Assembly (NCBI RefSeq): GCF_000517105.1 | Contig: NZ_KI912149.1 | Location: 1,017,946-1,081,945 of the forward strand | Direction of reading: 5' to 3' | DNA length: 64,000 nt | Origin: Fischerella sp. PCC 9605 | Lineage (GTDB): Bacteria; Cyanobacteriota; Cyanobacteriia; Cyanobacteriales; Nostocaceae | Shown here: positions 16,781 to 26,340 of the stretch, piece after piece | Numbering within the stretch: the first letter of the stretch is position 1 | Layout of the letters: every line of letters begins with the position of its first letter | The notes under the pieces: generated by a model | Told to the model about the DNA's origin: nothing | The model's database searches: none | What the model saw: the letters and a program-made list of their open reading frames with translations, nothing else | Program-made: the position numbers and the translations under genes

Positions 16781-17398
16781 CACTATCGATATCTTCTTTT
16801 CTATAAACCCTATGGCGTTCTCAGCCAGTTTACAAAAGATACTCCCACTCGCAACACGCTCAAGGACTATATTTCGATTCCTGATGTGTATCCAGTGGGA
16901 CGTTTGGACTGGGACAGCGAAGGTTTGTTGCTTTTGACGAACGACGGACAATTGCAATATCGCCTCTCGAATCCTCGGTTTGGACATAAACGTAGTTATT
17001 GGGTGCAGGTAGAACGAATCCCTGATGCTACTGCACTCAAAAAGTTAGAAGAAGGTGTAGTGATACAAGATTACCGTACTCGACCAGCAAAGGTACAGCT
17101 GTTAAGTCAAGAACCTATAGTACCCGATCGCGATCCGCCGATAAGATTTCGCAAAAATGTACCAACTGCATGGTTGGAGATGACCTTAACAGAAGGAAAA
17201 AATCGGCAAGTACGGCGGATGACAGCCGCTGTGGGGTTTCCGACTTTACGACTTGTGCGGTTTGCGATCGCTCACTTGCATTTAGATGGTCTGCAACCAG
17301 GCCAATGGCGCAATCTGACATCAAGTGAACTGGAACTTTTACATAATTTGACCTCTCAAGCCAACTCGTCAAGTTGGCAAAAAGGCTTGATTACTTAG
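16772..17398 (+). CDS. rluE: Pseudouridine synthase, RsuA/RluE family
   Basis: 208 residues. The family motif GRLDWDSEGLLLLTNDG (43-59) carries the catalytic aspartate D46; GKNRQVRRM and LRLVRFAI are the expected C-terminal motifs. There is no N-terminal S4 domain, which fits the short RluE type that modifies 23S rRNA; the exact site here is inferred from family only. The start ATG lies in a TGACCAATGACTAAC repeat, so the first three residues (MTN) come from repeat DNA. It stands alone and divergent from the NAGPA-like gene. Confidence 0.88.
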   Translation: MTNHYRYLLFYKPYGVLSQFTKDTPTRNTLKDYISIPDVYPVGRLDWDSEGLLLLTNDGQLQYRLSNPRFGHKRSYWVQVERIPDATALKKLEEGVVIQDYRTRPAKVQLLSQEPIVPDRDPPIRFRKNVPTAWLEMTLTEGKNRQVRRMTAAVGFPTLRLVRFAIAHLHLDGLQPGQWRNLTSSELELLHNLTSQANSSSWQKGLIT

Positions 17399-17480
17399 GG
17401 AATGGGAGAGGGGGAGAGTGGGGGAATAACCATTAACTCTTGACTCTTGACTTTTGACTCTTGACTCTTGACTTATTTGT
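17399..17480. repeat. Short repeats (GGGAGAG, TTGACTC)
   Basis: Tandem GAGAGGGGGAGAG and TTGACTCTTGACTTTTGACTC units after the pseudouridine synthase gene. The remaining 200 bp up to 17690 are AT-rich and probably hold the promoter of the histidine kinase gene. Confidence 0.8.
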
Positions 17481-17689
17481 GCCTTCTTTTCTTCAAGATA
17501 TATTGCTAAAAATTCTTTAAGTCTAATTTTTGGATAAAAATTGAAGCAATTTACACAAAACAGAGATTATGCGCTTTACATAAGTTTTTATTCGCTTTTT
17601 TTCACGAAAATTACGCTATAAGCAGTATAATATTCTTTTCTTTTTAACCCCCTAGTTAACACCAGCGCTTGGGTGCAAGTTTAAGTCTT

Positions 17690-19366
17690 ATGAGCCTTAA
17701 TCAGCCATCTAGCTGGCATCACGCTTGCCAACAACAACATAACATAGTGCCTGTAACACCTGGACGCTTGGAAATCGTGCCAGAACGAACCTTTGACGTA
17801 GAACTTTGCACACCAGAAACCTGGCGTAGTACTCAAGAAGAACTTTTATGGTATCGCAAATTGTATGAAAATACACCTTGTGTGTACTTAACTATTGACA
17901 AAACTGGGATAATACTATCTGTCAACCATTTTGGTGCAAACAGCCTTGGTTATTCTCCGGAGGAATTAATACAACAGCCTGTTTTTAACTTATTTGCTTG
18001 CTCAGAACAACAAAGGTTATCTGATGGATTGATGGGGTTATTTGGGGGTTCGCAAGAAAGCGAAGTTTTCAATCGGGAATTTCGCTTGAACTGTCCTAAC
18101 AGTAAGATGGAATGGGTAAAAGTGGTAGCACGGATTTTACCCTCTGGGAAGGAAAATCCGTTGATTCTAATGATTTGTGAGGATATCACAGTCCATAAAC
18201 TTTCTGAAGACGCCTTACGAGAAAGCGAACAGCGCTTTCAAATTATGGCCAACACCGCACCAGTCATGTTGTGGATGGCTGGCTCTGATGGTTTATGTAA
18301 CTTTTTTAATCAGTCTTGGTTAGAATTTACTGGACGCAGCAAGGAGGAAGAACAAGAACTAGGCTGGCTAGAAGGAATTCATCCAGAAGACAAAAATTTA
18401 TGTACCCAAACTTACGAATCTGCTTTTCATAGATACACGCGATTTCAGCTTGAATATCGCTTTAAGCGTTTTGATGGTGAGTATCGTTGGATTTTAAATA
18501 CAGGAGTTCCTCGGTTTACTCCAAGTGGCAACTTTGCTGGTTATATTGGTTCAGCAATAGATATTACAGAACGAAAATTAGCAGAAGTCGCTCTTAAAGA
18601 AAGCCAAAAATCGGCACAGACGCAATTAGAGGAAATGGAAAACCTCAATCGCCTCAAAGATGAGTTTCTCAGCACTGTTTCCCATGAACTCAGGACGCCG
18701 CTAACTAACATGAAAATGGCGATACAGATGCTGGGAATTGCACTCAATCAAGAGCAAAATCTACTACTAGAAATGACAAAGCCACATGCAGAATGCTCAA
18801 AAGTAGCTCGCTACTTCCAAATTTTAAACAACGAGTGTGAGCGAGAAATTAACCTGATCAACAACTTTCTGGATTTGCAGCGGTTGGATACAAGTTCTAA
18901 ACCTTTGGTGTTGGAGACAGTTCAAGTTCAGGTGTGGTTAGAGCGAGTAATAGAGCTATTTCAAGCACGCAACCGCAATTGTTACTTGCACAATTTACAA
19001 CTTAGCATACCTGACAATCTTCCTGCTTTAATTTGCGACCCATTCAGTCTGGAACGCATTATCATAGAACTACTTACAAACGCTTGTAAATTCAGCCCTC
19101 CGGGTGCAGATATTCTCGTTGCCGCGGAATCAAAATCTAACTGTATTCAACTACAGGTAAGTAATTCTGGTGTAGAAATCCCTGCCTCGGAATTGCCGCG
19201 GATTTTCGAGAAGTTTTACCGCATTCCCAGTAACGATCCTTGGAAGCAGGGAGGTACAGGATTGGGATTAGCCCTGGTACAAAAACTGACTAAATACTTG
19301 GGAGGAACTATCAAGGCAGAAAGTGATTCAAACTGTACTTGTTTTACGATTCAACTACCACTCTAA
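17690..19366 (+). CDS. PAS-domain sensor histidine kinase
   Basis: 558 residues, no membrane segment, so a soluble sensor. Two PAS domains (about 50-168 and 180-297; the second ends in a PAC-like FAGYIGSAIDITERK) precede the HisKA dimerisation helix with phospho-acceptor H332 in STVSHELRTPLTN. An ATPase domain follows with an N-box (ELLTNACKF) and a G2 box (GTGLGLALVQKL). The open frame starts at a TTG (17669); I chose the ATG at 17690. No response regulator is adjacent, so it is an orphan kinase. Its ligand is unknown. Confidence 0.92.
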   Translation: MSLNQPSSWHHACQQQHNIVPVTPGRLEIVPERTFDVELCTPETWRSTQEELLWYRKLYENTPCVYLTIDKTGIILSVNHFGANSLGYSPEELIQQPVFNLFACSEQQRLSDGLMGLFGGSQESEVFNREFRLNCPNSKMEWVKVVARILPSGKENPLILMICEDITVHKLSEDALRESEQRFQIMANTAPVMLWMAGSDGLCNFFNQSWLEFTGRSKEEEQELGWLEGIHPEDKNLCTQTYESAFHRYTRFQLEYRFKRFDGEYRWILNTGVPRFTPSGNFAGYIGSAIDITERKLAEVALKESQKSAQTQLEEMENLNRLKDEFLSTVSHELRTPLTNMKMAIQMLGIALNQEQNLLLEMTKPHAECSKVARYFQILNNECEREINLINNFLDLQRLDTSSKPLVLETVQVQVWLERVIELFQARNRNCYLHNLQLSIPDNLPALICDPFSLERIIIELLTNACKFSPPGADILVAAESKSNCIQLQVSNSGVEIPASELPRIFEKFYRIPSNDPWKQGGTGLGLALVQKLTKYLGGTIKAESDSNCTCFTIQLPL

Positions 19367-19651
19367 TAGGCACTAGAGAATAACAATTATGAATTATGAA
19401 TTATGAAATTTTCAGCATTCATCATTTATAATTCTCACCTCGTCCCTAGTCCGGCAAGTTATTGTGAAAAATTAACTAGCCTAGATATGAAATATACAGT
19501 TAGTATGCGTAAAAATTAAAACTGCCACAAAAATTCACTTGTGAAATTACAATCATTTGTAGTTCTACTGGAGGCAGGGGCTGCTATATTGTGGCACATT
19601 TGATCTTAGTGGCTAGAAGCACCTTGGAGCGGGAATTAAGGAACTTCCACA

Positions 19652-21808
19652 ATGCTGATTTGCCCTCAGTGTAAATTTGAAAACCCCAATTCCAACAAAT
19701 TCTGTCAAAACTGTGGGGCCTCTCTGACCCACAAGGTCTGTTTTGAATGCAATGCAGAAGTACCTGTGAATGCACAAAGGTGTCATAACTGCGGCGCAGA
19801 ATGTGGCAGAGTTTGGTTGGCAATTATTACAAAGGAAGAAAATTCTCAACCTGGGGAAGCAGTGAAGATACCTTCTGTTGAGAGAGAGGTAAGGAGATTG
19901 GGAGATGAGAAGAAAGATGATGGGGAGATTGGGAGATGGGGAGATCGGGAAATGGGGAGATCGGGAGATGGGGAGAAAGATTTCACCCCATCTCCCCAAC
20001 ATCCCACCACCTTATCACAGAAGCCCCATAACCCCAACCCTACGGGAAGCCCCCCAGAAGGCGTCTACACCCCATCTCTTCTCCCAGAAGGCACTTACTT
20101 AGATCAACAACAGCGCTATCAACTGCTAGAACCGCTGCCAAACTTGGAGGAAATACCCACCAATACTTGGGTATGCGTGCAAGTTTTAGATTGCCAGCCG
20201 TATCAAATTTCGCTGCTTGAGGCAATGGTAACTAATCAGTCTCAAGGGTTGGTAGCACCATCATTAATGGATACTGATGGTTTTCCTTCCCTAGCGAAAG
20301 CTTATGTTATCCTACAACCCCACGTTCACCAAGGTATACCGCCGATTCATGATGCATGGCAGCAGGATGATATACAGGTAGTACTTATCGAAGACCGCTC
20401 TGATTGGCCTTATTTACTGGATTTGTGGTGTGAGGAAACAACAAGTTCTTTGCAGATGGTCAACTGTTTTTATCAGATGACGCGACTTTGGGCACTGCTA
20501 GAACCACTTAATTGTTGTCATAGTCTTTTAGAGTTGTCGAATCTACGGTTAGATGAAGACCAAGCAGTGGCACTACAAATGTTGTACGTGGAACCACTAA
20601 ACAGCAATAGTGCTGACCAAGCATCTGCTACATCTGAAGAACCTCCCACAATTGCAGCTTTGGGACGTGTTTGGCAGAAGCTATTTCGAGAATCTCAACG
20701 TACGCAATTTGGCTCTTTGTTACAACTGTTAGGAGATCTGGAAATAGGTAAGATTGAGACACTGTTGGAGCTGCAAACACGTTTGCAGGCGATCGCCACT
20801 GAACTACAACCAACGGAACTACAACCAACCTCTAGTGTTAGTGAGTCAAATCTCACTCCTGTCGAAAATCAAACAACTAATTCGCCCACCATCGTGCAAT
20901 TAGACGAAGCAGAAGAAGATTACAGTACCAAAAGTGATGACCTACCTACAGTAGTGCTGCCAATGCAGTTAATCAGCTTGGAACACGCCGGACTCACCGA
21001 TGTAGGGCGTCAGCGGCATCACAACGAAGACTACTTTGGCATTGATACCAAAATTAATAGGCTGGAATTGCCCAATAGCCGTAGTGTGCAGGCTCGTGCT
21101 TTGTATATTCTTTGCGATGGTATGGGGGGACACGCCGGCGGAGAAGTAGCAAGTGCCTTGGCCGTTAATACGGTGCGACAATATTTTCAAACTCATTGGA
21201 TTGATAATGAATTGCCCACAGAAGACCAAATCCGCGAAACAGTGGGACAGGCCAACCAAGCAATTTACAGTGTCAATCAACAAGATGCCCGTTCTGGTGT
21301 CGGGCGCATGGGTACTACTCTAGTCATGCTTCTCATTCAAGATACTCAAGCTGCTGTAGCTCATGTGGGCGATAGCCGCCTCTACCGCCTGACTCGTAAA
21401 GGAGGTCTAGAACAAATCACGGTAGATCACGAAGTAGGTCAACGGGAAATCTCTCGAGGAGTGGAAGCCAGTGTGGCTTACGCCCGTCCAGATGCCTATC
21501 AACTCACTCAGGCCCTTGGCCCTCGCGATGAAAGCCTAATTGTTCCTGATGTGGAGTTTTTCGAGATCGCCGAAGATACTTTATTTGTCTTGGCATCGGA
21601 TGGTTTATCAGATAATGATTTACTAGAAACTCATTGGCAAACTCACTTACTTCCCCTGATCGGTTCTGACGCTAACTTAGAAAGCGGTGTTAAGAATTTA
21701 ATTGATATGGCAAACGATTACAATGGTCATGACAACATTACTGTTGTACTTGTACGGGCAAAAGTGCGCCCAAATTTAGAAAGTCAAAAAGGAATTGTTC
21801 ATGGTTAG
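19652..21808 (+). CDS. Zinc-ribbon PP2C-type Ser/Thr phosphatase
   Basis: 718 residues. Two tandem zinc ribbons open the protein (CPQCKFENPNSNKFCQNCG and CFECNAEV...CHNCGAEC). The linker at residues 81-111 is encoded by GGGGAGAT-type repeats and reads as charged GD/RWGDREMGR sequence. A middle domain of about 300 residues is unassigned. The C-terminal PP2C domain (about 445-708) has the metal-binding motifs HHNEDYFG, CDGMGGHAGG, HVGDSRLYRL, ASDGLSDND and GHDNITVVLV. It is followed within 150 bp by an FHA-Ser/Thr kinase on the same strand; the two probably act as an opposing kinase/phosphatase pair. Confidence 0.92.
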   Translation: MLICPQCKFENPNSNKFCQNCGASLTHKVCFECNAEVPVNAQRCHNCGAECGRVWLAIITKEENSQPGEAVKIPSVEREVRRLGDEKKDDGEIGRWGDREMGRSGDGEKDFTPSPQHPTTLSQKPHNPNPTGSPPEGVYTPSLLPEGTYLDQQQRYQLLEPLPNLEEIPTNTWVCVQVLDCQPYQISLLEAMVTNQSQGLVAPSLMDTDGFPSLAKAYVILQPHVHQGIPPIHDAWQQDDIQVVLIEDRSDWPYLLDLWCEETTSSLQMVNCFYQMTRLWALLEPLNCCHSLLELSNLRLDEDQAVALQMLYVEPLNSNSADQASATSEEPPTIAALGRVWQKLFRESQRTQFGSLLQLLGDLEIGKIETLLELQTRLQAIATELQPTELQPTSSVSESNLTPVENQTTNSPTIVQLDEAEEDYSTKSDDLPTVVLPMQLISLEHAGLTDVGRQRHHNEDYFGIDTKINRLELPNSRSVQARALYILCDGMGGHAGGEVASALAVNTVRQYFQTHWIDNELPTEDQIRETVGQANQAIYSVNQQDARSGVGRMGTTLVMLLIQDTQAAVAHVGDSRLYRLTRKGGLEQITVDHEVGQREISRGVEASVAYARPDAYQLTQALGPRDESLIVPDVEFFEIAEDTLFVLASDGLSDNDLLETHWQTHLLPLIGSDANLESGVKNLIDMANDYNGHDNITVVLVRAKVRPNLESQKGIVHG
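19892..19984 (+). repeat. GGGGAGAT repeat tract inside the PP2C coding sequence
   Basis: About 90 bp of tandem GGGAGATG/GGGGAGATC units lie in frame within the gene, without breaking it. The same heptamer/octamer family occurs in spacers, for example 16695-16728. Confidence 0.85.
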
Positions 21809-21915
21809 TTGTTAGTGGATAGTGGATAGTGGTTACAAGAACAACCAACTACTGACTACTAACTACTAACCAATGTACAGACGTGCCATGGCACGTCTGT
21901 ACTAACTACTAACTA
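21800..21915. repeat. TAGTTAG/CTAACTA repeats with a 28-bp perfect palindrome
   Basis: Repeats after the PP2C gene enclose a perfect palindrome at 21875-21902 (half-site GTACAGACGTGCCA). It resembles the GTAGAGACG palindromes at 10917 and 54367 in design but not in its core. It could form a hairpin between the two signalling genes. Confidence 0.85.
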
Positions 21916-21954
21916 CTTCCAATCCCTAATTCCGTTACCTTATTACCTTGTAAT

Positions 21955-23169
21955 GTGGTTATTCTGACCCTGTTAGAACCGCAACAAAAAATGCCCCTTC
22001 AAGAGTGGCATTTTGAGGACGAGTCCGTAATTCGGATTGGTCGCTCGACCGATAATCACGTTGTTTTAACCGATACTCTGGTATCCCGACACCATCTAGA
22101 ACTAATACAAATTAGTTCTGATTCTTATGGCGGTTCGTGGCAGGTGATTAGCAAAGGTACAAACGGCACTTTTCTGAACGGTGTTTTAGTGACTCAGAGT
22201 CCTCTACCAGATAATTCGCTACTGCAATTGGCACGGGGAGGCCCGATACTAAAATTTCACATTGAACAGGTAACTGCTCCAAACAAGCCAGCAAACTTAT
22301 CTAACACTTGCACTCACGAAGGGAACTCCCCTAACAATCTATTTTGCATCCACTGTGGTCAACCCCTCTCTGTGCAACAAACAATTCGTCATTATCAAGT
22401 GCTGCGGACACTAGGACAGGGAGGTATGGGTACTACCTATCTAGCTTGGGACGAAACAGGAAAAATTACTGGACACCCCCAACTGCTGGTTTTGAAGCAA
22501 ATGAATGCTGACATGGCGAAAATTGCCAAAGCCCGCGAATTATTTGAACGAGAAGCGCACATTCTTAAATCTCTTCAACATCCAGGTATTCCCAAGTATT
22601 ATGACTTTTTTGTGGAAGGGGGAAAAAAGTATCTGGCAATGGAATTAGTCCACGGCCAGGATTTAGAAAAATTGATTTTGATTAAGGGGCCGGTGACTCC
22701 AAGTCAAGCGATCGCCTGGATGATCGAAACTTGTGAAATTTTGGACTATCTGCATGGGCAAGATCCTCCACTGATTCACCGCGATATTAAACCCGCTAAT
22801 TTGATGGTACGAAATTCTAATAATCGCATAGTGGTGCTGGATTTTGGTGCAGTCAAAGAAATTGTTGGTACTGCACCTGGCACTCGTATTGGTGCAGAAG
22901 GTTATTGCGCTCCTGAACAAGAACGGGGACAACCACTCACACAATCAGATTTGTATGCAATTGGACCCACGCTCATTTACCTACTTACCGGCGAAAATCC
23001 TTTCAAGTTTTATCGTCAACAAGGACGAAATTATCGATTTAATCTGACAAAAGTCCCTACTATCACCCCCGAATTAGCAAAGGTAATTGACCGTGTTACA
23101 GAACCATTGCCACGCGATCGTTATCAAACAGCGAAGGAAGTAGCTGCCGCATTAGCAGCTTGCAAATAA
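21955..23169 (+). CDS. FHA-domain Ser/Thr protein kinase
   Basis: 404 residues. An FHA domain (about 20-105: IRIGRSTDNHVVLTD, VSRHHLEL, GTNGTFLNG), which binds phosphothreonine, is followed by a short zinc ribbon (C..CIHCGQPL, ends about 140). The Hanks-type kinase domain (143-400) has the glycine loop LGQGGMGTTYLA, lysine in LLVLKQM, catalytic IHRDIKPANL, DFGAVK and the activation segment ending APEQE. The start is GTG at 21955; an overlapping ATG at 21953 is out of frame. Placement right after the PP2C gene suggests one regulatory unit. Confidence 0.92.
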   Translation: MVILTLLEPQQKMPLQEWHFEDESVIRIGRSTDNHVVLTDTLVSRHHLELIQISSDSYGGSWQVISKGTNGTFLNGVLVTQSPLPDNSLLQLARGGPILKFHIEQVTAPNKPANLSNTCTHEGNSPNNLFCIHCGQPLSVQQTIRHYQVLRTLGQGGMGTTYLAWDETGKITGHPQLLVLKQMNADMAKIAKARELFEREAHILKSLQHPGIPKYYDFFVEGGKKYLAMELVHGQDLEKLILIKGPVTPSQAIAWMIETCEILDYLHGQDPPLIHRDIKPANLMVRNSNNRIVVLDFGAVKEIVGTAPGTRIGAEGYCAPEQERGQPLTQSDLYAIGPTLIYLLTGENPFKFYRQQGRNYRFNLTKVPTITPELAKVIDRVTEPLPRDRYQTAKEVAAALAACK

Positions 23170-23245
23170 GAGTTGGTTAGTTGTTAGTTGTTGGTTGTTG
23201 GTTGTTCTTCCAAACAACAAACAACTACCAACTAACAACTCCTAC
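23170..23245. repeat. TTGGTTG/AACAACT repeats
   Basis: Inverted sets of TTGTTGG and CAACAAC heptamers fill the convergent spacer between the kinase gene and the small gene that follows; they can pair into a hairpin and may serve as a terminator for both. Confidence 0.7.
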
Positions 23246-23248
23246 TTC

Positions 23249-23467
23249 CTATTCTTCGTCCCAAGCTTCTACTGCCAATAAATCGCTCACAGGGTCTTGC
23301 ATGCTGAACCCAAAGTCTAACAATTCTTTTTTCCAGTGCTGCCATTCATTACCGAAGAGCAAAGCGATTTTCCAAATGCTATCGGTTGGCTTGATAATCT
23401 TTGAGTCTACGAGTGATTGCACGTTACGCTGCAATTTCACCATTGGGTGAATTACTTGCTGAGTCAT
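23249..23467 (-). CDS. Small conserved cyanobacterial protein (DUF4327-like)
   Basis: 72 residues, ATG start, no signal peptide. The opening MTQQVIHPMVKLQR, the middle KPTDSIWKIALLFG and the acidic end LLAVEAWDEE match my memory of the cyanobacterial DUF4327 family, which has no known function. The length fits. It is monocistronic. The family name should be confirmed by a profile search. Confidence 0.7.
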   Translation of the reverse strand: MTQQVIHPMVKLQRNVQSLVDSKIIKPTDSIWKIALLFGNEWQHWKKELLDFGFSMQDPVSDLLAVEAWDEE

Positions 23468-24754
23468 AACCTCGATTGAATTTAAATTCAGATTTGGTTT
23501 GGTAAATGCTTAGTCAAAACTGTTTTCCGTTTGGGAATTGTTGCCGATGCGTAGAGTTAGGTACTTTGGCAATTACAGTCTTAGCTTCTTAACTATATCA
23601 TAACTAACTCTACTTAGTTGCTGTCCAATTCGGTTTTGTACGGTAATCACCACCAAAAAACTCAAATTGTGACCATCGGCCTTTGCAGACACTTACAAAA
23701 AAACTTGTCGTCCTGTTGATAGCATAGATAGGATGATAAGGAACAACTGGTAAAATTTTATTCGTTTTTTCATTAGCATGTGTGCGCTATTTGACAAACC
23801 CATAAAATCAGGGCTTGATGGTAGGTTTTTCGGTGAAAATTAAACCTTGCAAGCTTGAGACATCCACCATCTCTAGCAAATTGTTATATAGAATATCGCA
23901 AACCTCTGGGATTTGATGACAAAGTAGGCAATTTTTATAAAAATTTAATTATTTATTCAGAAAGTAAGACTATAAAGACAACAGGAAAATAGCGTTTTTG
24001 CTTTGATGATGAAAAGAAAATGACAAAAAATCATAGCTCGCAAGCCCAAGATTCATCTGCGGGAATAAGGGCGCAAGGCAATTTATTGCCCATAACGGTT
24101 TTAGAGTGATGGTAAAGTCTCCAGAAGCCAACTCTTCGGTAGTCTTTACTCCCAATGATTAAATATCACCTCAATCAAGCGCATAACAGCTTAACCAACT
24201 GCCATTCTTGCCTCAAACTGTCCAAAAGCAGAACTCGCGGGTGATGTTCCAAAAAATTTCGTGCTTTTGACACAATGGTTACTTTTGACAGATTAATGCT
24301 TGTAACTTGCAAACTGCTATTAGCTTACAAATATTTTTTAATATTTCATATATAGGTTGCGGAATATATGAATCATAAATATCTATTTTGATTAAAATTC
24401 AGGATTTTTAATTAGAAATATTTTTCTTATGCTTCAAAGCGATTAGTGACTAAGGATTGGAAGATAGCAGTAAATTTTAGAAGGATATTAAATTCCCTCC
24501 AAAATTTAAAATTGCTTTCCCTGTACTAGATACCCAGCACCCAATCCCAGAGTGGCGATTCCTGAACGACACAGCAGCATAGAGACCACAGTCTCCTCAC
24601 CGCGACCATTTGCCCTATAACTTTTAACCTTGTCCTAAGCTTTTTCTAAAAGAATATTATTTTTAGACTCGCATAAGTATTAGAATTGGTGAAAAAATTG
24701 AACGGCGAGCAGCCATAGGGCATTCTCGCTGGCAAGGGATGCACGAGGAAATCA
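23468..24754. other. 1.3 kb spacer without a recognisable gene
   Basis: AT-rich. Every frame is broken within about 60 codons. The only ATG frames are very short (for example 29 codons starting near 24019). No tRNA, tandem repeat array or mobile-element end is recognisable. The last 100 bp should hold the purD promoter; GAGGA at 24745-24749 is its ribosome-binding site. Confidence 0.6.
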
Positions 24755-26035
24755 GTGAAAGTTTTAGTTGTAGGTAACGGCGGGCGGGAACACGCCCTTG
24801 CTTGGAAACTATTGCAGTCAAAGCAAATTGAGCAAGTTACATGTGTGCCGGGAAATGGCGGAACAGCCAGCATGTCACGCTGTCAAAACTTGCCCTTAAA
24901 AGTAGATGACTTTGAGGGCATCAGCCAATTTGCCCAAAAAGAAGGAATTTCTTTGGTTGTAGTCGGGCCAGAAGTACCTTTGGCTAAGGGTATCTCAGAC
25001 TATCTCCTCTCACAAGGGTTGATGGTTTTTGGCCCGACCAAAGCAGGAGCACAAATTGAAGCAAGTAAAGCTTGGGCAAAAGCCCTGATGCAAGAAGCAG
25101 GAATTCCAACAGCACACGCTGCGGTATTTACCCAAGCTGCTGCTGCAAAATCCTACGTAAAAGAACATGGCGTACCAATTGTTGTTAAAGCTGATGGTCT
25201 GGCAGCAGGTAAGGGTGTTATAGTTGCTCAAACATTAGACCAAGCCATTGAAGCTATTGAGGCAATTTTCCAGGGACAGTTTGGTAATGCTGGAAGATTT
25301 GTTGTCATTGAAGAATGTTTGATAGGGCAAGAGGTTTCCGTTTTAGCCTTAACCGATGGATTAACAATTAGACCTTTATTGCCAGCTCAGGATCACAAGC
25401 GTATTGGTGAAGGTGATACAGGAGAAAATACTGGTGGTATGGGAGCTTATGCTCCAGCACCCATTGCTACACCAGAGTTAATGGAACGCATTCAAAAACA
25501 GGTTTTAGAAAAAGCGATCGCAGCCTTAAGGAAAAAGAACATTGACTATCGAGGCGTGCTTTATGCTGGGTTAATGATTACCTCTGATGGCAACATAATG
25601 GTTTTAGAATTTAACTGTCGTTTTGGCGATCCAGAAACGCAAGTCATTCTGCCGCTTTTGGAAACTCCTTTAGAAGAGTTAATACTTGCCTGCATTGAAC
25701 AGCGTTTAGCACAAATGCCACCCATTGCTTGGAAACCAGGCGCTGCTGCTACTGTCGTTGCTGCCTCTGGCGGTTATCCTGGAACTTATGAAAAGGATAA
25801 GGCGATCGCGGGTATTCCAGAAGCCGAGGCACAGGGAGCAGTTGTGTTTCATGCTGGAACCAAGTTGCAAGAGCAACAATTGCTAACAGATGGCGGTCGA
25901 GTTTTAAATGTCACCGGCGTAGGGGAAAATTTTGAGCAAGCACTAGCCCAAGCATACGCCGGAATGAAATGCATTAACTTTGAGGGTATGTATTATCGGC
26001 GAGATATTGGCCATCGGTTGAAGGGAATAGGTTAG
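24755..26035 (+). CDS. purD: Phosphoribosylamine--glycine ligase
   Basis: 426 residues, the usual length. It joins glycine to phosphoribosylamine in purine synthesis, using ATP. Seen: the N-terminal fold VLVVGNGGREHALAWKL, VVVGPEVPLAKGI, the ATP-grasp core (VVKADGLAAGKGVIVA, ENTGGMGAYAPAP, LEFNCRFGDPETQVILPLL) and the C-terminal segment YYRRDIGHR. The GTG at 24755 starts exactly at the conserved KVLVVGNGG, with GAGGA 5 nt upstream. Monocistronic. Confidence 0.96.
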   Translation: MKVLVVGNGGREHALAWKLLQSKQIEQVTCVPGNGGTASMSRCQNLPLKVDDFEGISQFAQKEGISLVVVGPEVPLAKGISDYLLSQGLMVFGPTKAGAQIEASKAWAKALMQEAGIPTAHAAVFTQAAAAKSYVKEHGVPIVVKADGLAAGKGVIVAQTLDQAIEAIEAIFQGQFGNAGRFVVIEECLIGQEVSVLALTDGLTIRPLLPAQDHKRIGEGDTGENTGGMGAYAPAPIATPELMERIQKQVLEKAIAALRKKNIDYRGVLYAGLMITSDGNIMVLEFNCRFGDPETQVILPLLETPLEELILACIEQRLAQMPPIAWKPGAAATVVAASGGYPGTYEKDKAIAGIPEAEAQGAVVFHAGTKLQEQQLLTDGGRVLNVTGVGENFEQALAQAYAGMKCINFEGMYYRRDIGHRLKGIG

Positions 26036-26165
26036 GGGAATAGATGGGGAGAGTGGGCATCGGGCATTGGGTATCGGGAATTGGGCATTGGCAATAACTA
26101 GCAACCACTAACTACTAACTAATGACCAATGACAAATGACAAATGACAAATGACTAACCACTAAC
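26036..26165. repeat. GGGCATT/ATGACAA/CACTAAC repeats
   Basis: Tandem GGGCATTGGG, CTAACTA and AATGACAAATGAC units between purD and nblS. Confidence 0.8.
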
Positions 26166-26340
26166 CTATTTACCTATTTATCTAGATTAGCTGCTAATTT
26201 TTAGTTGTTGGGGTTGCGTGTTCAGCTCCATATGCGGACTCTCTCCTTTAAACTGTAGCTTACTCTCCCAATGGAAAGTGAAGTCAAACAGGAGAGAATG
26301 TCAAGCAAACGACCACAGCCATAACAACTTTTTATTTAAG

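Noticed and set aside
24018-24107. 29-codon ORF in the spacer before purD
   Set aside because: Too short to support, no homologue recalled, weak translation signal.
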